The notes beneath the pieces are model-generated. The model was not told where the DNA came from and made no database searches. It worked only from the letters and a program-made list of their open reading frames with translations. Shown here piece by piece: positions 40,993 to 50,085 of a stretch of DNA of 64,000 nucleotides (position 1 is the stretch's first letter; each line of letters opens with the position of its first letter). This DNA is from Opitutaceae bacterium (lineage in GTDB: Bacteria > Verrucomicrobiota > Verrucomicrobiia > Opitutales > Opitutaceae). The stretch is taken from positions 272,867 through 336,866 of the forward strand of contig JANQRT010000058.1 of assembly GCA_028284385.1 (NCBI GenBank), in the 5' to 3' direction. The translations under genes and the position numbers were made by a program.

Positions 40993-43900
40993 TTAAAAGT
41001 TTGTCGTCAGCGTCAGCTTGTATTCTCGGCCAGGTTGGCGAGCGTAAAGCCGCGGTGAACCATCTGCGTAGGCGCGGGTGAGCACTACGCGATCGCTGTT
41101 GAACATATTGTCGATGTTGAGTTGGGCGGTGACATTTTGATCCCAAATCTTGAATCTATGGTTCGCGAACAGGCCAAATTTGTAGGTAGAGTCAGACTTG
41201 TGTTCGATACTGAAGTCCGGTACGGCGGTTCCATCGATAATTTGTTCGCCGAAGCCAATCATGCTTGGCCCACGGTATCGAGCCGTGGCGCCGATGCCGG
41301 TGCCATTCAACTTACCTTCTCGGAACTGGTACTTCGCGACAAGGTTAGCTCGCCAGGTTTGAGCGTTATCTCCCAAGGGCCCTATTTTTTCCTCGAAGAT
41401 TTGGCGAGGCGCATCGACTAGCTCGAGATAGGCGTCCTGCACGCTTTGATTTTCAAATACGACATTCTGCCAGCCTGTAACGGTATTTCCGTCAGCGTCA
41501 GGTCCGGTAACGCCAGGCAAGACGCTACTTGCGAGATTGTCGATGTAGTCGAAAAAGCCTTGCGCTTTCGCCTTGTCCCAATCGGTCTCATTCTTGCCGG
41601 CGCTGAAAGTGAAGCGCCAATTTTCGTTGGGATTGAACACTACGTTGAAGGAAAGACCGCTAGTGGTCTTGTCCATCGGTACGCGGAATTGGTCGCCATT
41701 GCCACCTGGTTCCAAGAAGAATTCGTTAAGCTGCGGTACTAGGCTTGGATCGAGAATAGCGATATCGTTCTCGAAAACGTAGAGAGCTCGCATGGTTGGG
41801 AAGTGGTTCGGTCCGAAGGAGTCCGCAATCGAGGCTTTGAAGTAGCTAGCCCTGACGTTCAGCCTATTCTGAAGAAGCGAGAGCCGAACGCTGAAGTCAT
41901 CCGATTCGCCTGAAGGAGATTCGACGAATTCTCCGAAAACGTCTCGCGTGCTGAGAGCGGTTGCTTGGGGAGCGTTTTCGCTATATGAGTAGCCGAGGGT
42001 GATGACTTCGCGAAGGCCGCCCGGAAACGGACGGAGCACGAAGCCGTAGTTGAAGCGGTTGTCGCTGAGCCCTTCCCCGTATTCAGGTTCGAAATACCAT
42101 TCGCGGATATCGGGGGAGATGGGTCGTGTTGCGTTGAGTTGACGGTTAACGGCCTGAGGATCGTCCTCCCAAAGCGGGCGGTAGCGAGGAATGACGCGTT
42201 CTTCCGTTTGCACGAGCTCGGCAAGCGAACGAACATCCCTGCGGGCGACGCGCGATCCTTTAACGGTATCATGTCGGTAGCCCATATTGACGACCAAGCG
42301 GTTGTCGAGGAAGGAGCTGGTCGAGCTGTAGGCGTGCGACTGCTTCATTTCGAAGTCGTAATTGCCGCCGCCAGTCAATAGGCCGACCGGATTTGCCCAG
42401 ATCGATGTCTGGAACGTTTCTCCGGTTTCGAAAGTGTAGGTGGTGATTCCGAATGGATCTCCTGCTACCGCTGGATGCGTCGAGATGGCCAGGTCTTCAG
42501 GATCCGAGAGCATGGGATCGTTAGGCAGGCCGATTGGCGGCAGGTAGTAGCGGTAGTTTAATTCTCTGAAATTGCTGCCCGGATTGCCGAGGACCACGCG
42601 ACCTCTGTTGTTAGGATTATGTATCGCCTGCAGAAAGGATACGTCGTCCCCGATGATGAAGTTGCGAATGCCGCTTGCCTGCTTGCTCACGCTGGAGTTT
42701 TCCGAAGCGAAGGCGGCGAACTTGTGGTCGCCGAGATGGCGGAGCCAACCGTCATTCTTTGTGAAGTCCAATTGGTGCGCGAGGGTGGCGCGTATCTCTT
42801 CTTGTTCGAGAACGAAGAAGTTTCCTGATCCGCCGATCACGTCTTCGATGAAGGGCTGGCCATACGTCGGATTCGGCGTCACGCCGTCGGGGAGGTACTT
42901 GTTGACATCGACCGAGATGTCGTAGTCGTTCGAGGTGATCCCCGACTGACGCTGGTCGAAGGTTTCCCTGTTGAAAGCGATTTCGAGGTAAGTGTTATCG
43001 GTAAATTCCTGCTCGAGGAAAAAGCTGGTGATGGCGCCTTTTTGAATGTTAACGCGATTCGTCCCAGCCATGTGAGTATTCCATGGAATGAATTCCGGTA
43101 CGAGAAGCGATTTCGAGAAGGCTCGTGGCGTCACGCGTGGAGTCACCGTGCGATTGTAATCGAATACTCCAATACGATTGTCGGGAACAAAGCCAAAGGT
43201 ATATAATTTCGTGGAGGTCGCGCTTTTTCGAAGGTAGTTAGCTACCGTGTTATTCCCCAAGGTACGCTGAGGCAGGGGCGGTTGCGGCCCTGATGCGGTA
43301 TTAGCGTATTCGATCGGATCGCCTGCCAAGTAGCCTTCGTACCATTCGAGCCAGCCTTCATCGCGAGGCATGATGGTGGGCGCGCGACTGATCTCCCGGT
43401 CGATCCATTCGCGGGTAGCGCGAAGAGTCGTTTTTTCCGAGACTTTGAACGTGACGGAAAGGTACTTGCGCTCCTGATCGTCGAAACCCGGGCGGAGGAA
43501 GTATTCCTTGTCATCTTTGACGCCAGCGAAACGAAGAGCGAGTTTGTCCTCCAAGAGAACCTTGTTGTAGTCGAGGACGAAGCGTTGGCTGCCGTAGTCG
43601 TCGAAGCGCGCTTGGAATTTGCCTCGATCCTTATTGGTCAGGGCTCGCGCAGTCTGAGAGTCCGAAGTGCCAGCGGGAGCTCCCAAGCCGAACATGACCG
43701 CATTGGCCCCGGAAACGAGGGTGAGTCGTTCCATGTTGTACGTGTCGAAGGCGAAGTTCGTTTCGAAGAAATTTCGGGTGCGATTAATGGCTCCTAGGCC
43801 GCGCGATGTAATGGTTCCGTCAGGACGCTCGGTGCCGCCGTTCAGCTGGTTGTTGTTGTAGTCACCCATTTCATAATAGGTGCTCGTGTTGGTCGAAAAG

Positions 43901-44211
43901 AGGAACGCCTCTTCTGCTGTGGAAACCGCAAGATCTTCCATCAGCTCCAAGGTGAATACTTCGATGGGTACCGCGACGTCGTCGAGGTCGACGCGGCCTC
44001 TTCCGCCCTGCAACATGTGCGTGGCCGTGTATCCGTCGTCCGCCGTTACCTCGAAGGGCGAGAGGGTGAAGACTTCTTCGCTTTCAACTTCATCAACTTG
44101 AGCGGATACTAAACATAGTGGGAGAAGCGCGATTATCAGAGTGGATTTCAAAAGATCCACAGATCGCCCGATGAGCGACCGAAAGTTTCGATGTATTCCG
44201 TTTGAGGCCAT
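40993..44211 (-). CDS. TonB-dependent receptor, Opitutae 'SPF' type
   Basis: Outer-membrane active transporter of 1072 aa. The signal peptide 'STLIIALLPLCLVSA' ends before 'ESEEVFTLSPFEVTADDGYT', the same post-signal motif as in the receptor at 31262-34492. Plug motifs include 'RGRVDLDDVAVPIEVFTLEL', 'ITSRGLGAINRTRNFFETNF' and 'SGANAVMFGLGAPAGTSDSQ'. The barrel ends 'QPGREYKLTLTTNF' with terminal Phe. It is divergent from the GH127 gene across a 1.1-kb intergenic region, and its own terminator is present. The ligand is probably a sulfated oligosaccharide, by neighbourhood. Confidence 0.9.
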   Translation of the reverse strand: MASNGIHRNFRSLIGRSVDLLKSTLIIALLPLCLVSAQVDEVESEEVFTLSPFEVTADDGYTATHMLQGGRGRVDLDDVAVPIEVFTLELMEDLAVSTAEEAFLFSTNTSTYYEMGDYNNNQLNGGTERPDGTITSRGLGAINRTRNFFETNFAFDTYNMERLTLVSGANAVMFGLGAPAGTSDSQTARALTNKDRGKFQARFDDYGSQRFVLDYNKVLLEDKLALRFAGVKDDKEYFLRPGFDDQERKYLSVTFKVSEKTTLRATREWIDREISRAPTIMPRDEGWLEWYEGYLAGDPIEYANTASGPQPPLPQRTLGNNTVANYLRKSATSTKLYTFGFVPDNRIGVFDYNRTVTPRVTPRAFSKSLLVPEFIPWNTHMAGTNRVNIQKGAITSFFLEQEFTDNTYLEIAFNRETFDQRQSGITSNDYDISVDVNKYLPDGVTPNPTYGQPFIEDVIGGSGNFFVLEQEEIRATLAHQLDFTKNDGWLRHLGDHKFAAFASENSSVSKQASGIRNFIIGDDVSFLQAIHNPNNRGRVVLGNPGSNFRELNYRYYLPPIGLPNDPMLSDPEDLAISTHPAVAGDPFGITTYTFETGETFQTSIWANPVGLLTGGGNYDFEMKQSHAYSSTSSFLDNRLVVNMGYRHDTVKGSRVARRDVRSLAELVQTEERVIPRYRPLWEDDPQAVNRQLNATRPISPDIREWYFEPEYGEGLSDNRFNYGFVLRPFPGGLREVITLGYSYSENAPQATALSTRDVFGEFVESPSGESDDFSVRLSLLQNRLNVRASYFKASIADSFGPNHFPTMRALYVFENDIAILDPSLVPQLNEFFLEPGGNGDQFRVPMDKTTSGLSFNVVFNPNENWRFTFSAGKNETDWDKAKAQGFFDYIDNLASSVLPGVTGPDADGNTVTGWQNVVFENQSVQDAYLELVDAPRQIFEEKIGPLGDNAQTWRANLVAKYQFREGKLNGTGIGATARYRGPSMIGFGEQIIDGTAVPDFSIEHKSDSTYKFGLFANHRFKIWDQNVTAQLNIDNMFNSDRVVLTRAYADGSPRLYARQPGREYKLTLTTNF

Positions 44212-45333
44212 TGTAGTTCAACTTTCTTTGTTTAAGTGTAAGCCAAGCTGTCACTTCGCCAGTCCGCTTAGCGTTGCTTGTTCTCTTCTCCCCGCCCTGG
44301 GCGTCCTGATCATATTCTGATGGGCAAAAGCGCCAATCTTGATCATGATGCCTGAGAATTCTCTGCGGGCGGTTGGTTGTGAAGAGGTTTAGCGGTTGGT
44401 GGAAGATAGGCTTGCGCACTGAGAGACATGCGTTTCAAAAAGTATCTCATGCGGGTATTGGAGATATTTGGAGTGATCGCTCGAACTTCTGCATAAATCG
44501 AATACAGCCAGGCGTATCCGAAAGTTTGATCTCTTGGCCAGTTCCATTGGAGGTATCGCGAAGAAGACTTACTTGGTTGGCTTTCTTTGATTTTTGGAAT
44601 TTCTCTCGAAGCGAAGCTTTAAGGAGAACGCGTTTTCCCTGGATAGACTCTTAAGACGAAAATTCAATATATTCGTATTCAGAATATGAATTCATAGCCT
44701 ATTTTAAATCATCCTTGTTGCCAACTTAACGATTGGCGTCTAGAGTGCGCTATGCATCCCGATTTTCCAAGGCATCCGTGCGAGACAATCGAGAACCTCG
44801 CCTTTTCGTGTTTTGAGAAATTTGAACGGGCTTTTCCCGGTTTCTTTGACAATAGACTAAAGGATTTCGAGGCCGATTTAAGTATTTGATTTAGTTATAA
44901 TTCTCGAGAAATGAGAGAATTTCTCGTTGTCAAATTATATACGTATTCTCCGCAGGTTTTGCATAATTTATCAGCGGTTTCTATATAATCTGCACAAGCT
45001 TTATATATTCGTTTGAGAACGGGAGTTCTCGCCCTTGAACCTATTGCTGTGCACACGCGTGTTCGGCTTCGCAGATTGGATTGACTTAGTTGGTATTTAC
45101 TGAGTTCCCTTTCCCATATGGAGATTTTGGAAATGCATGCTTTCATGACTCCTAAGGACCGCGTGTTGTTTCGAATGTGTGCAAATCGCGAGCCACGAGC
45201 ACTGTTAAAGCGTGGTCTTCTGCAGTTCGAATTGGATGACCTTGGAAGCAAGGGATTTGATTAGCTTAATTCGACCGAAATAAACGACTATGACGATAGG
45301 CTTTATATTATTTATTGGATGGAAGGATATTAC
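44212..45333. other. 1.1-kb divergent intergenic region between TonB receptor and GH127
   Basis: No convincing gene; frames at 44373-44654 (+) and 44895-45251 (-) lack recognisable features. Palindromes are dense: TATTC-A-GAATA at 44676-44686 touching ATGAATTCAT at 44686-44695, and an 8-bp inverted repeat CGAGAAAT...ATTTCTCG at 44905-44926 that contains part of TTCTCGAGAA (44901-44910). The stretch 44640-45020 is AT-rich with TATAAT-like boxes (for example 44984-44989). It is likely a large regulatory region or holds an unrecognised small RNA. Confidence 0.45.
45321..45327 (+). promoter_or_regulatory. Shine-Dalgarno that sets the GH127 start
   Basis: GGAAGGA six bases before ATG 45334. It decides against the in-frame ATG at 45319, which overlaps this element. 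Confidence 0.65.
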
Positions 45334-47790
45334 ATGATTTTCAGATTATATCAGATAGCAGTTTTTGGCGCATTAGGGCTTTTCGCGTCCGGAAACGCGA
45401 TCTCAGAAGAGGAGCCGGTAAAGCTGGTGCCGTTTTACCAAGTGGAAATGGCGGATGCGGTATGGTCGAATAAATCGACTTTGCTCCAGCAGAAGACGTT
45501 GCCGCACGCCATGAAGGAAACCCAGGTGGCGGTGAATCGTTTGAGGCTTACCGCGGAGTGGCTGGAAAGCGGTGGCGCGACGCCAAAGCCTTCGGTGCAC
45601 CGTTTTAACGATTCCGATCTATATAAGGTGATGGAAGGAGCCGCCTTGATGTTGAAGGCGGATCCGAATCCGGAAATCGAAGCGGAGCTGGATCGTATCA
45701 TTGCGATTATAGCCCGAGCGCAACAGGAAGATGGATACTTGTACATGAACCACATCGTGGGCAATCCGGAAGTGGCTCGGATGGGAGAGAGTCCCTACTC
45801 TCATGTCATACACAGTCACGAGTTGTACAATATGGGTCACTTGTACGAGGCTGCTGTTGCTTATGCTCAAGCCACGGGAAAGACCGCCCTGCTCGAAGTT
45901 GCCGAGAAAAATGCGAAGCATGTAAATCGCGTCTTTTTCGAGGGAGACCCGAACTACAACGATGGAAAGCCAGTGATGCAGGCTCCCGGTCACCAGGGCA
46001 TCGAGATCGGATTAGTGAAGCTCTATCTGCACACCTCGAATGAGTTGTATCTCAATATGTCGAAGCGCTTTCTCGAGATAAGAGGAGTTACCTTTATACC
46101 GGATGGCAAGAGGCATCCTAAGAATTACGGTCAACAGCATATGCCTGTCGTGGAGCAGCGGGAAGCGGTGGGACATGCTGTCCGCGCCACCTATCAATAT
46201 GCAGCCATGGCGGAGGTCGATAGTTTGCTGGGAACCTCGACCTATAGCGAAGCTTTGGATTCGATTTGGCATGACATTGTTGACCGCAAGATGCACATCA
46301 GTGGCGGTCTCGGAGCCGTGGCGGGTGTGGAAGGCTTTGGTCCAGCCTACGTGTTACCCAACCGTACCGCCTATCTCGAAACCTGCGCAGCGGTGGGGAA
46401 TGTGTTCTTCAATATGCGCATGTTCCTCAAGTATCGAGATGCTAAATACGTTGATGTCGCGGAAATCGCATTGCTCAACAATGCCTTGTCTGGGCTTGGT
46501 TTGGATGGAGAGAGCTTTTTCTACCCAAATCCTCTGGAAGCGTACCCCGGCCATCGTCCGCGTTCAAAATGGTTCGGTACTGCTTGCTGTCCTGCCAATG
46601 TGGCCCGGCTCGTGCCTCAGGTGCCGGCTTACATGTATGCTCAAGAGGGAAGTTCCGTTTACTGTCTTTTGTATGCAGCCTCTTCTACCAAATTGGAAGT
46701 CGATGGAGTGACGGTCGATCTGTCGCAAAAAACTGAATACCCTTACGAGGGAAAGATTCGTTTCGAGGTCGATCCAGAGAAAGCGAAACGCTTCAAACTT
46801 CACCTGCGGATTCCCACTTGGACCGGCGAGCAATTCGTTCCAGGCAAACTGTATTCCTATACGTCTCCTTCGAAAGGCTGGTCGCTTCGCGTCAATGGCA
46901 AGAGGGTGAGAGCCGATGTTGAGAAAGGTTTTGCGATGGTGGATCGCAAGTGGAAACCCGGAGATTTGGCTGAGTTGGATTTGCCTATGCCTGTGAAGGC
47001 GAACGTGAGCTACCACAAGGTCGAGGCCAACCGAGATCGTATCAGTTTCACTCGTGGTCCCTTGCTTTTTGCAGCGGAAGGCGTCGATAACAGCGGTCCC
47101 GTGCAGCGTTTAGTCGTCGATACTGAAAGCACTTTGAGCGAGTTGGAGATGGAACGTTTCGAAGAGGGGCTTCTTGCAGGCTTGCCGCGTCTCGAACTTG
47201 ATGCCCGAGAATTGAAGGTCGATGGAAGTTTGGGAGACGCTCGTCTCGCGATGATTCCTTACTTTGCATGGAGTAATCGTGGGCGTGGTTCCATGATTAC
47301 TTGGCTGCCGAAGGACAAGAGTTTGGCGCGGAACGATCTGGTCGCCTTTACGATGAATAAATTCGCAGGCGTGAAGGCGTCGTTCTCCCATTCAGGCTCG
47401 GGCGTCGATGCTCTTCGCGGCAATCTGACGCCGAAAAGCTCTCGCGATCGATCGGTTCCTCGTTGGGCGTCTTGGCCACAGTTAGGCAAGACCCAATGGG
47501 TCGAGGTCGATCTTGGCGAAGAAAAGGAAATCGCGAGTATCGGAGCGTATTGGTACGACGATGGCAGAGGAGTGATGTTGCCTAGTTCATGGCATGTCGA
47601 GACTTTGGAGGACGGAGATTGGAAACGTATGGAAATTTACAATACGGATGAGTACAGTACGCTACCAGACTCTTATAATACTGTACAACCGGCGGAGCGT
47701 TTGAAGACGGATCGATTCCGTCTCGTCATAACGCCGCAACACGAGAGTACTTCGGTGGGAATGCTCTCTATCGACGTGGAAACGCGGTAG
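45334..47790 (+). CDS. Exported GH127-type glycoside hydrolase with C-terminal discoidin-like domain
   Basis: GH127 (DUF1680) enzyme, the family of beta-L-arabinofuranosidases that also includes 3,6-anhydro-D-galactosidases. The signal peptide is 'YQIAVFGALGLFASGNA'. The alpha/alpha barrel shows 'EDGYLYMNHIVG', 'HELYNMGHLYEAAVAYAQAT' and 'HISGGLGAVAGVEGFGPAYV'. The zinc-site residues are E349 and C351 ('YLETCAA') and C418/C419 ('TACCPANVARL'), nearly the numbering of the characterised Bifidobacterium enzyme. After the beta domains the last 110 residues ('QWVEVDLGEEKEIASIGAYW') look like an F5/8-type (discoidin) carbohydrate-binding module, which explains the long 818-aa chain. Confidence 0.85.
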   Translation: MIFRLYQIAVFGALGLFASGNAISEEEPVKLVPFYQVEMADAVWSNKSTLLQQKTLPHAMKETQVAVNRLRLTAEWLESGGATPKPSVHRFNDSDLYKVMEGAALMLKADPNPEIEAELDRIIAIIARAQQEDGYLYMNHIVGNPEVARMGESPYSHVIHSHELYNMGHLYEAAVAYAQATGKTALLEVAEKNAKHVNRVFFEGDPNYNDGKPVMQAPGHQGIEIGLVKLYLHTSNELYLNMSKRFLEIRGVTFIPDGKRHPKNYGQQHMPVVEQREAVGHAVRATYQYAAMAEVDSLLGTSTYSEALDSIWHDIVDRKMHISGGLGAVAGVEGFGPAYVLPNRTAYLETCAAVGNVFFNMRMFLKYRDAKYVDVAEIALLNNALSGLGLDGESFFYPNPLEAYPGHRPRSKWFGTACCPANVARLVPQVPAYMYAQEGSSVYCLLYAASSTKLEVDGVTVDLSQKTEYPYEGKIRFEVDPEKAKRFKLHLRIPTWTGEQFVPGKLYSYTSPSKGWSLRVNGKRVRADVEKGFAMVDRKWKPGDLAELDLPMPVKANVSYHKVEANRDRISFTRGPLLFAAEGVDNSGPVQRLVVDTESTLSELEMERFEEGLLAGLPRLELDARELKVDGSLGDARLAMIPYFAWSNRGRGSMITWLPKDKSLARNDLVAFTMNKFAGVKASFSHSGSGVDALRGNLTPKSSRDRSVPRWASWPQLGKTQWVEVDLGEEKEIASIGAYWYDDGRGVMLPSSWHVETLEDGDWKRMEIYNTDEYSTLPDSYNTVQPAERLKTDRFRLVITPQHESTSVGMLSIDVETR

Positions 47791-47857
47791 TAGCGTATGT
47801 TGGAGTCCCGCCTTTAGGCGGAATGATCCTCAAGTGTTCTAGAACCACACAGGGCGT

Positions 47858-49228
47858 ATGAAGCTTCTATCGACAACGATAATACTCTTAGCGGGGCTTT
47901 GCCTACCCTTAGCGGTGGCCGCGAATGATCCCATCTCGGTAGGCCCCATACCGGAGTCCATCCGAGAGCGCTGCAGCTTGTCGGAGTTCTATCAGCAGGG
48001 AACCGATGTCGGTGGCCTTCCCATCGTGGCGTCGTCCAAGGTCTCGCCTTACGCTCTAAAGGAGGCCGCCTGGATTCTGGGGAATCTTTTGCACGGTCGT
48101 AACGACATTATAGATACAATGGCAAGTCGAGGCGCATTCGTGGCGGTGATGGCGTATAATGAATACACGACGGACATTCCCGAGCACAGTCACTTGAAGC
48201 CGCGCATCTACATGGATCGTCGGGCCCGAGGGCTGGGTGGCATCCCGGTCACTTGCGGCGAAGAGAATCTCCTCGGTTTCCCCGGGGATCCCTATGAGAG
48301 AGAAAATCTGCTGATTCACGAATTCGCTCACGGCTTGCACAGCGAGGGCTTGCGGCCGATGGATCCCACCTTTCAGTCGCGCTTGGAAGCCGCCTACGAC
48401 GAAGCCAAGGAGACTGGATTGTGGGAGGGGACCTACGCCATCACCAATCCAGCAGAGTATTGGGCCGAGGCGGTGCAGAGCTGGTTTGGCGACAATCGCG
48501 AGAACGATGCCGTGCACAATCACGTCAATACTCGGGCGGAGCTTCGGGAATACGATCCACGGCTGGCGGTGCTTTGCGAGGAGGTCTTGGGCGACGGTCC
48601 CTGGCGTTACCGCAAGCCGCTGCAGCGATCCGCGGAAGATCGAGCGCATTTGGAGGGTTACGACTTTGCAAGCCGACCTACCTTTCAATGGAGAGAGGAG
48701 CCGCTGACGGATATGCCCAGAGTCCGCCTCATCACTTCGTTAGGCAATATCGAACTCGAGCTGGATGCGGTTCGAGCGCCGCTGACGGCCGCGAATTTTA
48801 TTCGCTATCTGGAAGAGGGGCACTACCGAGGCGGAGTCTTCTTCCGAACCGTGCGTGCGGACAATCAACCGGACGATGATGTGAAAATCGCCGTGTTGCA
48901 GGCGCGAGCCAATCCGGATCGCGAACAGGACTCCTTCGATCCGATTCCGCTAGAGCGTACCCGCGATACGGGGTTGCGGCATGTCGACGGGGCGGTGTCA
49001 ATGGCTCGTATTGGTCCAGATACGGCGACCCATCACTTCGTGATTTGCATCGGCGATCAGCCAGAACTGGATTTCGGTGGTCGACGTCAACCCGACGGCC
49101 AAGGATTCGCCGTATTCGGGCGAGTGACCAAGGGCATGGAAATCGTAAGACGGATTCACGAGTCGCCGGCCGAGGGTCAGCAATTGGAATCTCCAGTCCA
49201 GATCCAAGGCGCGTATCGACTGGAGTGA
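47858..49228 (+). CDS. Exported zinc metallopeptidase-like / cyclophilin fusion
   Basis: Two-domain periplasmic protein. The signal peptide is 'TTIILLAGLCLPLAVAA'. The N-terminal domain (about 25-270) has a zinc-peptidase HExxH, H154-E-F-A-H158 in 'LLIHEFAHGLHSEG', and a candidate third ligand, E200 or E204, in 'PAEYWAEAVQSWF', as in gluzincins. The C-terminal domain (about 285-456) is a cyclophilin-type peptidyl-prolyl isomerase: 'VRLITSLGNIELELDAVRAP', 'TAANFIRYLEEGHYRGGVFF', 'DGAVSMARIGPDTATHHFVI' and 'GFAVFGRVTKGMEIVRRI'. It is located between a GH127 and an OsmC gene. The role is unknown; folding or turnover of exported enzymes is possible. Confidence 0.75.
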   Translation: MKLLSTTIILLAGLCLPLAVAANDPISVGPIPESIRERCSLSEFYQQGTDVGGLPIVASSKVSPYALKEAAWILGNLLHGRNDIIDTMASRGAFVAVMAYNEYTTDIPEHSHLKPRIYMDRRARGLGGIPVTCGEENLLGFPGDPYERENLLIHEFAHGLHSEGLRPMDPTFQSRLEAAYDEAKETGLWEGTYAITNPAEYWAEAVQSWFGDNRENDAVHNHVNTRAELREYDPRLAVLCEEVLGDGPWRYRKPLQRSAEDRAHLEGYDFASRPTFQWREEPLTDMPRVRLITSLGNIELELDAVRAPLTAANFIRYLEEGHYRGGVFFRTVRADNQPDDDVKIAVLQARANPDREQDSFDPIPLERTRDTGLRHVDGAVSMARIGPDTATHHFVICIGDQPELDFGGRRQPDGQGFAVFGRVTKGMEIVRRIHESPAEGQQLESPVQIQGAYRLE

Positions 49229-49299
49229 TAGATCTTCGACAGCGAATACGGATCAAGATGGAATCGCCATTTCGCCTAATTCGCATTTAGAAAATAGCT

Positions 49300-49908
49300 A
49301 TGCCGCAAGAAAAAGTCTTTCGCGTTGGCGAGCTTGGTGGAGCTCAGCCAAACCCAACTCAATACAAGCCGTCAGAGTTCAGGAAGACGCGTCATCCCGA
49401 GCCTTATCGCTTCGAGGTGAACTTGGTAGCCGAAGCCCATAGCAAGCAATCGAAAACGGGAGTCGTGTCGGTCAATATTCCCGGCTTTAGCCCGGTTACC
49501 CTTTATTGTGACGAGCAACCGCCGGTGGGCGATGACACAGCGCCGCCGCCACTGGCATTCTTCTCTGCGGGGATCGGCTTCTGCCTGATGACGCATCTGA
49601 CGGATATTCTCACAGCCCGAAAAATCCAGGTGGATAGTCTCAGGCTTGAACAGCGTATTCGATTTTCCACTAATCTAGGCCACATGCGCGATCACGGCTA
49701 TATGACCAATGGCGCCTGCGAAATGGTGGAGACGCATGTGATCATCGAAAGTCCGGAATCCGAAAAACGTATTCAGGATCTGCTCAATGAAGCCGAAGGG
49801 GCCTGCATGGCCCATTTCGCGCTGAGAAATCCAGTGCCATGGTCAACGCGTCTTGTATATAATGGCAAGGAAGTGATCAATCGGTCCGGAAATCAACCGT
49901 CTCGATGA
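49300..49908 (+). CDS. OsmC-family protein
   Basis: OsmC/Ohr-type thiol protein. The two conserved cysteines are present: C95 in 'GIGFCLMTHL' and C169 in 'AEGACMAHFALRNP'. The beta-strand before the first Cys ends 'DTAPPPLAFFSA', the usual 'P-x-x-x-x-x-A' approach. 202 aa, slightly longer than classic OsmC because of an N-terminal extension of about 35 residues. Peroxide reduction is the usual activity, but members of this group are also found in sugar-sulfonate or other catabolic loci, so the physiological role here is open. It lies 71 bp after the fusion protein gene. Confidence 0.82.
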   Translation: MPQEKVFRVGELGGAQPNPTQYKPSEFRKTRHPEPYRFEVNLVAEAHSKQSKTGVVSVNIPGFSPVTLYCDEQPPVGDDTAPPPLAFFSAGIGFCLMTHLTDILTARKIQVDSLRLEQRIRFSTNLGHMRDHGYMTNGACEMVETHVIIESPESEKRIQDLLNEAEGACMAHFALRNPVPWSTRLVYNGKEVINRSGNQPSR

Positions 49909-50016
49909 GAGCCGCTTTTGTTTCAAAACTCTTTGCGTATGAACATTAGCGATACCGGCTAAAACCGGAACTCCAGCGAATGCTCCTTAAGCTCGACAGA
50001 TCCTGAAAATCGAATA

Positions 50017-50031
50017 ATTGAACTATTCAAT
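50017..50031. promoter_or_regulatory. Putative LacI-type operator
   Basis: ATTGAAC-T-ATTCAAT: perfect in the outer six pairs (ATTGAA/TTCAAT), mismatched only at the innermost pair. It lies 54 bp before the ATG of the GH-A-like hydrolase and is flanked by the same AATAAA stretch as the site at 30817. Confidence 0.45.
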
Positions 50032-50085
50032 AAATAATAAAACAATATTAATATTCGGCTCTGATCTGTTCGCCCCGTCAAGCGT

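Noticed and set aside
44373..44654. 93-codon + frame after the third TonB receptor's start region
   Set aside because: No recognisable motif, no ribosome site, and it ends in AT-rich non-coding DNA.
44895..45251. 118-codon minus frame in the intergenic region before GH127
   Set aside because: No domain, odd Arg/Ser-rich composition, overlaps palindromes and AT-rich promoter-like DNA.
47806..47820. Small hairpin CCGCC-TTTA-GGCGG after the first GH127 gene
   Set aside because: 5-bp stem and no T-run; not a convincing terminator.
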